Source: Periplaneta americana (Eukaryota; Arthropoda; Insecta; Blattodea; Blattidae). Taken from it: a stretch of DNA of 64,000 nucleotides. Made by a program: the position numbers and the translations under genes. The stretch lies in assembly GCF_040183065.1 (NCBI RefSeq), contig NC_091124.1, positions 95,684,501-95,748,500 on the forward strand, given 5' to 3'. Positions 43,358 to 55,379 of this stretch are shown one piece after another. A model generated the notes under the pieces. It had not been told where the DNA came from and did no database searches. It saw only the letters and a program-made list of their open reading frames with translations. The number at the start of each line of letters is the position of its first letter. The stretch's first letter is position 1.

Positions 43358-44459
43358 CAGGGTGTCCGGGACAAAATTTACCAATAAGAAAGTTTAATAA
43401 CTCACCAAATAATTGATGGATGAAAATGCTGTTTGCGGGAATTGACAAAGGGACTTCCAAAGTTTCGAATGACCACTAATAAACTTCTATGTGTGCACCT
43501 CTTGTAGTACGACAGATGTACAGGCGATATTAAAGTTCTTGCCATGTGTTTCGTAACATCTCTGGAGTGACAGTTGCACAAGTAGCGACAGTTCTCCGAC
43601 GCAGATCCTCCAAATCTGCCACTACAGTCTTGTACACAATGTCTTTTATGTATCCCCAAAAAAGGAAGTCCAGTGGGGTTAGGTCTGGAGATCTGGGAGG
43701 CCATGCTGTAGGTCCACACCAAACATTAATCTTAGGGCTGACTCTTTCCAATTCCCTCACTACATGCGGATTTTCTGATCCCCAGATGCGACAATTATGC
43801 CTGTTGACGATCTCACAGACGTGGAAGGTGGACTCATCACTAAACACGACCTTCTGCAGATATCCTTTTTCAATATCAATTTTCAACAGCATGTCACTAG
43901 CGAAATCATATCATGCAGGCAAGTCGCTTGGTTTCAACTTTTGAACCAATTGAATCTTGTATGCATGCAGACGTAACCTCTTGTGCAGAACATCGTGGAT
44001 AGTTGACTTTGGAATTGCAAGTTCCCTGCTGGCACGGCGAACAGACTTACACGGGCTCCATTGGAAAGCTTGCTGAATTCTGTTGACTTGCGCTTCTGTC
44101 ACTTTCTTCCCGAGTGGTGTTTTCTCTACAAGAGAACCGGTCTCAAGAAGCTTTCTGTGCCAAGTTGTTATTGTGTGCCTATCTGGTGGTTGCTTCTTAG
44201 GTCACTGTTGTCTAAATCTTCTCTCCACTATCTTCGGATACTTGAATTCAGCAAGCCAATAGCAGCATTGAACTTTTTGTTGCACTGTGAACGCCATTTT
44301 AATTACAGCTATGTGAACAACAATGACCAAATGTTGCCAACATCACACATAAAACTTAAAATGTCCCTCTTTCATTTGCCGCAAATTTCATTTTCCTATC
44401 TCCATTATTACGTGAGTTATTAAACTTTCTTATTGGTAAATTTTGTCCCGGACACAGTG
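43358..44459 (-). mobile_element. mariner-family element with near-perfect 48-bp terminal repeats
   Basis: The left repeat begins CAGGGTGTCCGGGACAAAAT; the right one in reverse complement begins CACTGTGTCCGGGACAAAAT and matches through GAAAGTTTAATAACTCAC (43405 / 44412). TA is duplicated on both sides (43356-43357, 44460-44461). At 1102 bp it is somewhat short for a mariner, explained by a deletion in its transposase. Confidence 0.93.
43530..44297 (-). pseudogene. mariner transposase, internally deleted
   Basis: The frame starts at the minus-strand ATG at 44297 (MAFTVQQKVQCCYWLAEF). It holds N-terminal helix-turn-helix regions (ASRELAIPKSTIHDVLHKRL), the first catalytic block VVFSDESTFHV and the last block WPPRSPDLTPLDFLFWGYIK. 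The sequence jumps from KINVWCG almost directly to WPPRSPDL, so about 90 residues including the second catalytic Asp are missing. Two in-frame stops (after RFRQQ and after KPSDLPA) also break it. All pieces share one frame, giving 255 codons against the usual 340 or so. It cannot be active. Confidence 0.88.
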
Positions 44460-44677
44460 TATTTTTCATGAATTTTAATTAATGCGGTTTTCTTACAGCC
44501 AAAAATATTAGTCTTCTATTGCTAACTTTTTAATTCTTGCGTAAGAGAGAACATTTTTTAAATATGACATATTACGGACACTGATACACAACATACAAAG
44601 TAAATGGCATGCAGACACCTGTGGCACTGACTCTGAGAGCAGTCCATTAAAATGAATATGTAAATAACATATTATTT

Positions 44678-44924
44678 TTAGTGGTTTATTTTACGATGCT
44701 TTATCAACATCTATGGTTATCTAGCATCTGAATGATATAAAGGTTATAATGCCAGTGAAATGAGTCCAGGGTCGAGCACTGAAAGTTACATAGCATTTGT
44801 TCTTAATGGGTTGAGGGAAAATCGCAAAAAAATCTCAACCAGGTAACTTGTCCCCAACCAGTATTGGAATTCGGGCCCACTAGTTTCACGATCAGGCAGG
44901 CTAATCGTTATTCCACAGTGGTGG
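44678..44924 (-). mobile_element. tRNA-derived SINE (main family), copy 6, diverged
   Basis: Body landmarks AATGAGTCCAGGGTCGAGCA, GAAAGTTACATAGCATTTG and GTTGAGGGAAAAT identify the family. The B-box region is decayed. The flanks ACATATTATTTTTAG and ACAATATTTTTGAT are only loosely similar, so the duplication is uncertain. Confidence 0.75.
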
Positions 44925-45707
44925 ACAATATTTTTGATATTATGAGTTTCGATATCTCAGACTTCACAGAGATCACGTAACTTTCTCACATGTCCTTGTT
45001 GAACATTCTTTTCCGTAGCCTACATACTTTGATACATGCAGAACAAAGTATTTTTCTCATTGCAAGCCCTCACTTTGAGATTATAGTAAGTAATTCGAAT
45101 TAATAAAAATATAAAAAGTTAATTCTTTAAATTATGTATTACTTACTTGATTTTCTATTGTAATATCAAGAATGTCGTTTTATTTTCTGCATTACAATTT
45201 ACAACCAAACAGAAATCACTATTTGGGTTTCAAGGATATCCTACAGAAATATATGTTTTTCTCTAAATCTACATACACAAAAAAATATAAGTTAATATTT
45301 TTCCAACGTGTACTATTAATTTAAAGTTGGTGATACAGATGATATGTGAATACAACTCTCACCTCCGACTGAGATTTCTGTGTAAGGTAATTTATTTCAA
45401 CACTATCACCACAATCTTCCAGTTCCAATTTCACAACATCCATGACACGTGTTTCAATATAATGTATTTCCTTCAAGGTTACCTAAAACAAAAAGCATTA
45501 CTAAATTTACTTATTCATTTACTTCTCTTATATTACCTTAACCTTACCGGTACCTACTGTAATTGTTTAATTACCAGTACTTATCTAATTTTACTTAATA
45601 TCTAGGCAATTGCAAAAAAAAATCCAGGCATAGCTGTCAAGGGACTTTTTTCACTAGCACGTGACTGATGACGTAATTTCTATTTATTTATAATCATGAA
45701 TAAATCT
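44925..45707. other. Intergenic, nothing recognised
   Basis: AT-rich; short frames without motifs. Confidence 0.4.
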
Positions 45708-45753
45708 GTGTGTGTATGTGTGTGTGTGTGTGTGCGCGCGCGCGCATGCGTGT
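45708..45753. repeat. (TG)n(CG)n tract
   Basis: TG repeats run directly into about six CG units followed by CATGCGTG, an alternating purine-pyrimidine stretch of about 45 bp. Confidence 0.95.
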
Positions 45754-45989
45754 CATTTTTTTTTTTTTTGCATTCATGACTTTCAACACTTAACTAAATT
45801 TTTTGCTTCTCATATGAATTGTCAATTGCTTATACCTCACAGAATATTCTTAACATTCATTTTTCTCTCATAATTGCATTTTTAATGTTTTATAATTTTT
45901 AATAATTTAATTGTATTTTTAAGATTTCCTAGTAATGAATGTCTCATGGACTACCTTAAAATAATCCATTTCCATTGACAGAAGTTTCA

Positions 45990-46560
45990 ATTTTAAATTT
46001 TTAGTTAGTTTTCATGTTCCAGCTCCATATGTAACAGTAATTCTCAATGCTGAATTACATATTTGCACTTTATTTTCTGTGGTTATATTTTTATCCGTCG
46101 AAGTACAGTCTAGTAATTATATTATTGATCTACCTTTATTATTCTGTCCTTAATATCATCTTTGTAGCTATCTTCTTAATGAATTCAAACTCCCAAATAT
46201 TCATATTCTTCACATCTGTTCTTCCAATCTTAAATTTTCAGTAACTGTTCCATATCCCATATAAAACGTCTGATCTAAATTTACTTTCAAACCCTATTTA
46301 TCATATTCTTCTTCATATTTGTGTGCAATTATACCATTTCATTGTCTGCAAATAATAATGTAGCCAATATAATACAGATGATAATCAATCTTCAATAGAT
46401 ATCATTATTCCTGAGCATATTCTTTAACCAAGTTGATAATGATCTTTGTAGATAGCTATATATAACTATTTTCAATAATGTGGGTAACATGATCTCTTGA
46501 TGAAGGTCGTTTGATACAATCATTTCCTCTGATAAAAATTCCCAATTTTTACTTTGGATA
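45990..46560 (-). pseudogene. LINE reverse-transcriptase fragment
   Basis: Minus-strand pieces in shifting frames read LHYYLQTMKWYN (in place of LLFADDxxV), LKVNLDQTFYMGYGT-like text, EEYEYLGV-like text and an ITVTYGAGT-like piece (the 'LLYGSETW' region). Their order is that of the palm and thumb of an RTE- or CR1-like LINE polymerase. The catalytic block itself is damaged. Heavily decayed; the boundaries are approximate. Confidence 0.5.
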
Positions 46561-46689
46561 TAGCATCTTTATACAGGCCTACATAGTGGATAAAAGTAGT
46601 GGCAATACTTCTATAGTTCGAAAATAACTTTATTGCCAGAGGCATTATCACTTATATTTCTTCAATGTAATTTTCTGTCACGTCTACCA

Positions 46690-47147
46690 CCTTCTGCAGG
46701 ATAGCACACCATCAGTGCATCCACCTTGGTTGATGTCCTGCAGTGACTGCCCTATAGTGCAGATAATCGTGTATCTTATGTTGAAATGTTTCCCTCGCAG
46801 AATGTACAGTACAGTTTTGTGACATATGTCCACCTCCATGGCTGAGTCAAGCACAGTCAATCGGTGATTAACATCATGCAAAGAAACAAAGAACAGAAGT
46901 ATGTGGTAGTCAACATGTGTTTCTCCTGGATGGCATCTCTGCCTTCACGGAACACTTTGACCAATCGTACCACAGTATAAACATCATTTTCAACATATTT
47001 CTCGATAAAAGGTAAGATCGCATAGCCTACAATTTTCTTATTATCTATTATCGTCATTACCGACACATTATTTGCACGGGACATGAAGCCTAAATCATCG
47101 CCATTCGTTTTCCTCCCATGCGAGAGAGAGTGTTCGGATTTTCCCAA
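46690..47147 (-). pseudogene. mariner transposase N-terminal remnant
   Basis: A minus-strand frame holds RLVKVFREGRDAIQEKHML, and a following frame holds LTVLDSAMEVDICHKTVLYI. These match the tandem helix-turn-helix region of one mariner group ('FREGRxxIQDxxRPGRP', then 'VDICHxTVxxIL'). A frameshift separates the two halves. No catalytic region or terminal repeats are recognisable. Confidence 0.6.
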
Positions 47148-47205
47148 TAAACACGCATTAAACGCTTCAAGTTGTAGCCTATATGCCGAGCACTGTTATA
47201 ATACT

Positions 47206-47380
47206 TACTTACTTACAAATGACTTTTAAGGAATCCGAAGGTTCATTGCCACCCACACATAAGTCCGTCATCTATTCTGAGCAAGATTAATTCAGTCTCT
47301 ACTATCATATCTCACCTCCCTCAAATCCATTTTTATATTATCCTCCCATGTACGTCTCAGCCTCCCCAAAGATGCGTACT
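47206..47380 (-). mobile_element. LINE 3'-end fragment (GRPEGKR family) with AAGT-type tail
   Basis: The minus strand gives GRLRRTWEDNIKMDLREV, then INLAQNR and VAMNLRIP, followed by the stop and a TAAGTAAGTAAGT-type tail. Another copy of the same C-terminus as at 5285, 30862 and 55252. Confidence 0.75.
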
Positions 47381-48639
47381 GTTATAATATTCAAAGAATA
47401 TATCTAGATGAAGTTTCAATTTCTCTTCAGTAAGTGCAAATTTTTCATAAGCTGATCACTAATCATAGAATGAATGCATTTTATGCACCAACGTCTTTGG
47501 CTACGGCGCCTACATCGAACTGGCAAAAAAAAAAAAAAAAAAAAAAGCATAGGGCGAAAGGCTTGATGATTCAGACGATCCATCACGGAAGAAAATCACA
47601 AAAGAACTAGATTACAACACTGTCGCTAGTGTGACATGTTTTGTGGTCACAGTTAGCTACCTTAAGCGCACAAACTGAGCAGTTCTGGCCACGCATTTTG
47701 TGACAGTTACAGCGGTTTCACTTGTCGCTGAAAATAAGCTACAATTTACAGCTCGTCCTTGTACTGTGCTGTCTTAAATATCTATGGAAAGATGACTGTG
47801 ATGAAGGAGGAGTTATAGATGTCATTTTATTAAGTAAAGGATAAAATCCCTAATAGGCCTATTCCACAAGATATAATTCAAACTCACAAATAAGTTATAC
47901 TTGCGGGAAATGGTAAGCGGTCCTTGCGTACCATACGATAATACTAATCCTAATAATTCAACATTCGAAGTAAAACTACAGTGCATAGGTACGTTCACAC
48001 GATGGGCGCAAGAGAACATGTTACTTAGGCCTACACTCAAGAAAAACAGATCACCATAGGTCGGTCACATAATCTATTATGCAATGCGTACTCAATTTTG
48101 CATAATACACATAATATGTCATTTTAGTGCTGCTGCATTTCTTATCTATAATTGGGAATCCCTATAATTAAATAAAATTCAATGTTGTCCTAACCTCGGC
48201 TCCGCTATCTTGAACTTCAAACCATGTTCTCGAGTGAATAGTGATTCATAAACATATGAGACAAAACTTCTTTCTGCTGTAATGAAGAGTGAAGACACAC
48301 AACTTGAGACATCGAATATGAAATCCAGTAGGCCGTGAATATCCCGCGTTTTTCAATTTAAGTTTTCATTATAGGTGAGATATGAATAACTGTTTTCGAA
48401 AAAGAGATTCAGCCAGAGTCAATACTACAGTTCTTTTTACATTCAGAAATTTAATAACAAAGTACCGGTATCAAATATGTTCTCTAACTTTTAATAATTT
48501 ATTGTTGGATTTGCATAAATAATTATTGACTAATATTGTTCAAGTCCAGGATTTTCACTTGAATCGCTAGCAGTATCAACTCGTGAAGTTAAATGTCACC
48601 AAATAATAATACAAAATCATCATCAACTTTCTTTGCGGC
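47381..48639. other. Intergenic, nothing recognised
   Basis: Contains a run of about 25 A (47523-47548), possibly an old retroposon tail. No coding signal. Confidence 0.4.
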
Positions 48640-49986
48640 TAGAAAATGTATTAATCATTTTTCATAATTGAAATTAATAATATTTTCAATCATCACTTTT
48701 TCTATGCTTAACATTGCCAAAGTAGCAAGACGGTCTTGTGTCATTGTATTTCTTAGAAAATTCTTCACTCTTCTCAGCGTAGAAAAACAGCTCTCAGGCT
48801 GAGCAGTAGTCACGGGAGTAGTGAGAGTTATTTTGAGGAGAGTAACACTGCTGTGCAGGAATCGCCGATGATGCGATGATTTCGCATATTTTCATAAGTC
48901 CAGAAATATTACGGAATTCTTGTCTCTAGCACAAAACAGATAGTTCAGTTTTGAGACGTTCTTTACACAATAGAGGATAAGTTTCAATGGTTTCATCAAG
49001 TTCAGCTGAAGAAAATTGTATGTAATTTATATTGTCTTTGAAAATAGAGAAATTTAACAATTTTGCTGCTGCCAAATGCATATTGAAAACAAATCTCCCT
49101 TTTACCTGACAAGAAATGATATCACACACCTCTTTCGCAGAGACAAGATTTTGCGACTTATTTTTACTTTTCTTCATTGGAGGAGTTTCTTCTTGTTAAT
49201 GAGTAACAAAAGGAAGTTTGTTTCTCTCTTTTATGATTGCCTCAAGAAATTAATTTACTGCATTGTAGATATTGGTGGAATTCGCATTACGATGCTGCAG
49301 CTGGTTATGCAGAATATCCTCATGAGGCATGATATGATGAAAAAAATTCTAGCCAAAAGTTGAAGTCCTGATGATTTCAACGTATGAAGAATCACTGTAG
49401 TTCCTTGTACAGTGGAATAATTTGTTTTCAATTTGAAGTTTCTCAACGCATTCTATTAAACGCTCCTTATTTTCAAAAACAGTATTAACTAATCGACTAT
49501 GAAAATTTCATCGTGTGTTTGATCCTCCAGGTATTCGTCTAGAAACACTAACCAGCACAGCTAATCATGAGGGCGACTTAGAAAAAATCCAAGTATAGCG
49601 GGAAGACTATTGAAAGAAATACGACCTTGTAAATTCTGTGATGCTGCCTTTTCTATGATTAGATTCAGTTGAATTGCATAGCAATGCATAAAATGTGCAT
49701 ATTTATAGGCTTATTTAATAATTGTTTGTACACCTGCCTTCTCTCCACTCATTACGGCCGCTTCGTCGTAGGTCTGGGCGGTAAGTTTTGTCACAGTCGC
49801 CATTCAGAACTGTATTCAACTGCTCTAAAATGCATTCCGCTAATATTTCAGTATTTTGGGCTTTTGGATTAAACAACCCTCACAATCTTTCATACACATC
49901 ACCGCCCAATTCATAACGGAAAACAATAATCTGCTGCATATTTATTTATTTAATTATTATTTTGCTAATAATTGTAACATAAAATA

Positions 49987-50028
<42 letters not shown>

Positions 50029-50600
50029 CCTGATACATCAGTTGTATCGTCTGACATGACTGAGAAAAATTTAGATTGTCGTATTTCAGCAAATATTTCA
50101 TCACGACATCCAGAATACAAATAAGAAGTACATTCTGGAGTGTCTTGGAAGTTTCTGTAAACACTTTTGAGTTCAAAAATTATTTTTGAGAGACTTATGT
50201 AACTTTCCAGCAAATTTCAATAATCCTCGAAACACGCCATGTAAGGTTTCGTCATGGCCACGTAATGGAAGTCCAAATTTCCCCGCAAAATTTTATATAG
50301 TATTTTCGAGAGACTTTCTCGATTTTGTCTCACTTTCTCGTTATGTTTGTTTATTTGCTGCCTGTTAGCGTCACGTATTTGATTTGTGATATTTTCTTTC
50401 CCTAACAAAGTCAAATCAATGACATACTTAATATGTTTTGCAGAATTTTCGTGTTTTTTTAGCTTTCTCGGCTAAATGTTTTAAATCATTTACCCCTGCT
50501 TTTGTCCAAGTCTCATCACCTCCGAACAATATACATGGAAAGCAAAATAGCGCATTTTTTTCAGGACAGCCACCTACCACACAATCATTTATGCTTATAA
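48640..50600 (-). pseudogene. ZMYM1-like hAT transposase, decayed copy 1
   Basis: In minus-strand order, with many stops and shifts: a TTF-type zinc finger (LFCFPCILFGGDETWTKAGV), a block near LRGHDETLHGVF, KFFSVMSDDTTDVS (first catalytic Asp region of the RNase H fold), YAHFMHCYAIQLNLIIEKAA, and the C-terminal dimerisation block ESCFSTLRRVKNFLRNTMTQ. This is the layout of hAT transposases that are often annotated as 'zinc finger MYM-type protein 1-like'. An (AT)n run splits it after the DDTTDVS block (49986-50026). No terminal repeats were found. The same family occurs at 56960-58915. Confidence 0.8.
49986..50026. repeat. (AT)n microsatellite
   Basis: About twenty AT units inside the hAT remnant, just downstream (in minus-strand sense) of its DDTTDVS catalytic block. 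Confidence 0.95.
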
Positions 50601-51254
50601 TAAATACAATTAAATTTTCTAGAGTAAGTCTTATTTCTGCTTGATGATGCCTGAGAAATAACTAAGTCAGGAGTGTAACTATTTCACTCTTCTCTGCAAA
50701 CAACAGCGATGAAAAGCTGGTATTTTGCAGTTAGCCTACTGTATTTAACACTGTTCTTATTCATATTCGCTTTAAAACTGAAACAGTTTAAATAAGCACA
50801 CTGCACAGTCTTAAAAACACAATTATATGACAACACATTCAATGAAAAATGTTTTTGGCACAATCCAATACCCTCACTCTACCGCTCTCAAACAACAGTC
50901 AGCTGTGTGTAATCTGTGACAGTCAGCATACAGCCCTACAAGCGCGTATGTGGGCACAACCCGAGCCGCTACGTATAGCTCGACAATAGTATCTGCTGGC
51001 AGTGCACTACGTAGTATAGTAACTTGACAAAAGTTTCTACCGACATTTTCCTGAACACAAGACAATAGAAATTTAATGATATATTCAATATAAAGTCATA
51101 TCTTTCAGGAATGGTTTACTATTCGGTAGGTCTGTATCCCTTAAAGGCGCACCGTCACTGGATTTGAGGTTAATTAAATGAAAAACCAGAATAAACCAAA
51201 TATTAATTTTGTGCGTCCAATACCCCTGATTTAACACCAGACTTACCTTAAATT
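50601..51254. other. Intergenic, nothing recognised
   Basis: It may hold the 5' end of the hAT element on the minus strand, but I could not define a terminal repeat. Confidence 0.4.
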
Positions 51255-51462
51255 ATCAGAATTTCGACATGTCGCTAGATGACATTTTTTTGGCATCAAA
51301 TGGTTTCCCAAAAACACTAAATCATTAGAATTTCGATATGTCGCTAGATGACATTTTTTGGCATCAAATGGCTTCCCAAAAACACTAAATCATCAGAATT
51401 TCGACATGTCGCTAGATGACATTTTTTGGCATCAAATGGCTTCCCAAAAATACTAGATTTGG
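51255..51462. repeat. Three tandem copies of a 68-69-bp unit
   Basis: Each unit contains AGAATTTCGAYATGTCGCTA and TGGCATCAAATGGYTTCCC. Successive AGAATTTCG positions are 51258, 51327 and 51395. Identity between units is above 90 percent by eye. Confidence 0.9.
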
Positions 51463-51958
51463 TGACAAAATCACCAATTTGGCAACACTGCAGGGGCGCC
51501 GCCAGATTCCAAGCTAGGGGGAAGGGAGCAGCTTAAAAGTTTATAGAGCTTACAAGGAAGAAGCAGACATAGTAAAAAAAATAGCTGGACCAACTATGTT
51601 GTACCTATTTACAAAGAGTACAAGTTGAAAATCACATGGGGCGATCAGGATATCATTAATATTATATTTCATTTTCATCCAGGTAAATTTAATGAAACGA
51701 AGTGTGGTCATTATTAAATATTGTTTATAACAATTATAACCATGTTTGCAAAGTTTTGTAGTGATGTTTCTGGTTTTCCTGGCTTTTATCCTTTTATTCA
51801 TTGATATTTTGTAGCAGCTTATCACTTGAAATAATGTCACTTGTGCTTACATTATCCAGTTTACAAAATTAAATTTGAATAAAGTATACTGTATGTTAAA
51901 TGCCGTTTTTTCCATAGCTAAATAAATATTGTAATAATCTTGCATCATTATCATTGTC

Positions 51959-51962
51959 GTCG

Positions 51963-51992
<30 letters not shown>
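51959..51992. repeat. (CAT)n microsatellite
   Basis: About eleven CAT/ATC units, just upstream of the Tc3-like element. Confidence 0.9.
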
Positions 51993-51993
<1 letters not shown>

Positions 51994-52029
51994 AATCATA
52001 GTATAGGTGATGTTCTACTGTTCATGTTA

Positions 52030-53584
52030 CAGTGGAGGAAATTAATATAAAGGCAGTATGAGTTTTGTGGCAATTACGTTTATTTTGTTGATTTGTTTTA
52101 CACTTCTGCCTTATCCTTGACAGATATTTACTAACAACTTATAAAGAAACCATACCAAACTGAATTTATCATTTTGCTTTACACATAATACATGGAGTGA
52201 AAACCCACTGTCTTAAGGGAGGAAATTAATATAAAGGTATCTTTCTATTGTAGATAATAAAATAAAGAAACAATAACAAAACACATTGCAACAGAGTTCT
52301 AGTACTTGGTTGGACCACCATTGTTCTTAATAACTTGAAAAATTCCCTTTGCCATTGATTTAACAACTCTGTTTAATTCGTACATAGAAATTGAAGCCCA
52401 CTCTGCACGAATCGCATTCTTTAGTTGAGCCACAGTCTCAAACTATCTTCCGTTGTGATACACATGCCTTGCTATGATTTTCCATAGGTTTTCTATGGGA
52501 TTTAAATCTGGACTTGTTGATGGCCAGTTCAGAAGTGTGATTCGTTTCTCGAGAAACCACTTCTTCGGTTTGGTAGAGACATGAATTGCAGCATTATTTT
52601 GCTGAAAAATCAGGTTGTCATCAAATTCTTCATACATCCGAACCAACTTCGATTCCAGCATCTCTGTGTAGGTGTCAGAATTCATCCTGGTGTGCACCCA
52701 TGTCAAGTTGGAGGTACCTTGAGCAAAGAATGCTGCCCAGATTATCATACTTCCGCCACCAAAATTTCTACTCATTCAAACTTAGTCCTCTGTACGGAGG
52801 TCATGCCAGTAATACTGATATCCATCTAGTCCATCCAAATTAAATTTATTCTCATCGCTAAATATCACTTGACCCCACTTTGAGGTCCAGGACATATGTT
52901 CTTCAGCAAAAGACATTCTGGCCTTCTTATGGACATCTTTTAGAGGTGGTTTACTAAATTGTTTCTTAAAGACTAGGTTATAGTCTCCTGCCAGAATTTG
53001 TCTTACATGTCTGGCAGTGACCAGCAACTTCAAATCAGTAACTATTTGAGAAGCAAACATGTTTTTTACCTTTGCTGTGCGCAGGATAAGTCGTTTAGTA
53101 CGTGGAGAGCTTTCTTGTCCGACCATACCTCCCATTTTGTCCATACTGTGTGCCCAATTTCACAAAATTATCAATAACACAACTTGAACATCCTAATTTT
53201 TTGGCGATTTGCGGATTGGAGAGCTTCAACTCTTTGTAAGCATAATGCTTTCTTTTTCTTCATTTCATAGACACTTTCCACGTGGCATTGTAGCGAGTGC
53301 TGGCGAAAAATGCTACAGTCACGTCTCTCCAATACAACTGCAGTGATTTGTTTACACCGAGTTTTACATTAGTGGCAGCACAAGTGCATTTATACCAATT
53401 TCCACCCCCACAACAGCGTTATTTTTGTTTCTATCCAATGTTTTCATATGAGGTGTGGGAACATTAGTGCAATGTGATATCCCTAAGTAAACTACATCAT
53501 AGTTATCAGAAATGCGATATATGAATAAATACGTACGTGTTATACTGCAAAACTCAAGTGCCTTTATACTGATTTCCACCACTG
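52030..53584 (-). mobile_element. Tc3-like transposon with doubled terminal motifs
   Basis: The ends CAGTGGAGGAAATTAATATA (left) and CAGTGGTGGAAATCAGTATA (right, reverse complement) are flanked by TA (52028-52029, 53585-53586). The same motif recurs inside at 52217-52237 and, inverted, at about 53387-53409, roughly 175-190 bp from each end. Two spaced transposase-binding motifs per end is a known feature of Tc3. The element is 1555 bp and full length. Confidence 0.92.
52299..53288 (-). pseudogene. Tc1/Tc3-family (DD34E) transposase, inactivated
   Basis: A minus-strand frame of about 329 codons starts MPRGK at 53288 and ends KNNGGPTKY then TAG. Catalytic blocks: WGQVIFSDENKFNLDG (first Asp), NLIFQQNNAAIHVS and STSPDLNPIENLW (final Glu). 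The second block usually reads QQDNA; here the Asp is Asn. Three in-frame stops (two between RTED and MSRNFGGG, one after YHNGR) and frameshifts in the N-terminal helix-turn-helix (LSNPQIAKKLGCSS lies in another frame) make it dead. Length and order agree with Tc3-type transposases. Confidence 0.88.
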
Positions 53585-53599
53585 TACAGCTGCTGTACG

Positions 53600-54830
53600 T
53601 TATTGAAAATTGATGGTGATAATAATAAAATATTAATGATGATAACTATGGTAGTGATGTGAAGGTAATGATGAAAATGAGTAAGATGACAGTAATGATA
53701 ACAAAATCGAATTGTTACATTATTGTTGTTAACAATTAAGATAAGCAAAACTGATGCAGTGTATAAACTGTGAGTCTAAATTTGGTTTTCCAGATAAGTT
53801 ATACATATATCCATGCCGATACAACTACAGACCAGACCATTGTATGTATATGTCAGTTTGTAAGAGTGCTGAGAGTGAAAGTGTTGCAGTGCTGCATGGG
53901 AGTCGTGGAAGCTTTCATGCGGAAAAACAGCCGGCATTTCGAGCTATTTATCGAGCCATGGAGGAGGTAATTCTGCTTCACAATTGTAGTAGTGTGTGCA
54001 GTAAAATAATTTGCTTTGATATGGGCAGATTACATCTGTTCCTTCTTCATTAACCCAAACAATCAGTAGTTCACTGTTATTTTTAAAACCCTTTTATAAT
54101 AGTGCACAATTACGTATATGAGATATATCTGCTTTTCACTCTTCAAAACAGATTATAAATTTTGAGTCACAATTTGTATGTAAATAGATATCCAGAAAGA
54201 TGCGAAAGGAAATATTTTGTAATTGACTGTAACTGTCTTTTGTTACAGTACCAGTTGGGCATTGATTCATATGTCAATCTGTTTTTAACAATAAGGAACT
54301 ACTTAGAACTAACTACTTCATCAAATTGCGGCAAGATTCAACACATCTTCACGAAAGCAATGCAACAGTTCATTCCAGACTCATATGGTAGATAATGTGA
54401 TAGCACATTACACATGCTAGGGTCAGGTAAGTCACCATTTTATAAGACTCCCATTGAATTTTATGGTAGCCATCTAGTGTTGGCTAATTTGATAGCCATA
54501 AAGACCACTGACTAGCCTACAATTCTGTAAGCACATTTGTAACTGGTAGATAGTAATTTTATTCCATACAGTTACAAACACATTCATACAATTTTTCAGC
54601 GTGTAGAAATCTTTAGATTCATAATCACATGAACCACAAGCACTACATAAGCTTCTGATTCAAATAATACAGAGTGTATCATGTAACGACCAGTTTCAGG
54701 AGTTACAGGAAACTATACTAGGCATGGAAACAATTTTGGGTGACACTTCAGTGAGAATACAGAAAGATTAGAAATATGAGACAACTTATGTCAGCCATTT
54801 CATCTCTAATGTTTCCTGGTTTCCACTATT
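53600..54830. other. Intergenic, one unassigned frame
   Basis: GATGAT-rich sequence near 53.6-53.7 kb. A 77-codon plus frame (54162-54395) has YQLGIDSYVNLFLTIRNYLE and SNCGKIQHIFTKAMQQFIPD, which looks protein-like, but I cannot name a family and no domain is complete. Nothing else is recognisable. Confidence 0.4.
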
Positions 54831-55093
54831 TATTATTTTTTTTAGTTGGTTATTTTACGACACTTTTTCAAACTGCTGCTATGATTATATAGCGTCTGAA
54901 TAAGATGAAGGTGATAATGCCAGCGAAATGAGTCTAGGGTCCAATGCCGAAAGTTACCCAGCATTTGCTGTTATTGTGTTGAGGGAAAACCCCGGAAAAA
55001 CCTCAACCAGGTAACTTGTCCCAACCAGGATTTGAACCCAGGCCCACTCATTTCACAGTCAGACATGCTAACCAATGCTCCACAGTGGTAGAC
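54831..55093 (-). mobile_element. tRNA-derived SINE (main family), copy 7
   Basis: Landmarks AATGAGTCTAGGGTCCAATG, GAAAGTTACCCAGCATTTG and TTGAGGGAAAACCCCGG, with the degraded B box GGGTTCAAATCC on the minus strand. Flanks TTTCCACTATT (54820-54830) and TTTCCACTGTT (55094-55104) form an 11-bp duplication with one mismatch. Confidence 0.85.
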
Positions 55094-55251
55094 TTTCCAC
55101 TGTTACGGCATGTCATCACTTGTAACATGTGGTGAATGATGTAATTAGAAAAATTGACCTTCTGCAATTAGTCTCTCTGGGAACATAGTACAAAGCAATG
55201 GTGGCTCACCCATAAGGGCTGCAGCCCTCCTTGAAATTTTAAATAAGAATC

Positions 55252-55349
55252 TGATGGTAGAGACTGGATTAATCTTGCACAGGATAGGGACCGATGACGT
55301 GCTTATGTGAGGGTGGCAATGGACTTGAGGGTTCCTTAAAAGTCATAAA
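55252..55349 (+). mobile_element. LINE 3'-end fragment (GRPEGKR family)
   Basis: The plus strand reads GRDWINLAQDRDR then a damaged VRVAMxLxVP-type tail ending in CCTTAAAAGTCATAA. Only about 30 codons remain. Confidence 0.7.
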
Positions 55350-55379
55350 TAGGTATCATATTTGAATAATTTTTAGGGT

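Noticed and set aside
51481-51540. GGGGCGCCGCCAG as the 5' terminal repeat of the hAT copy at 48.6-50.6 kb
   Set aside because: No matching inverted end or 8-bp duplication could be found on the other side.
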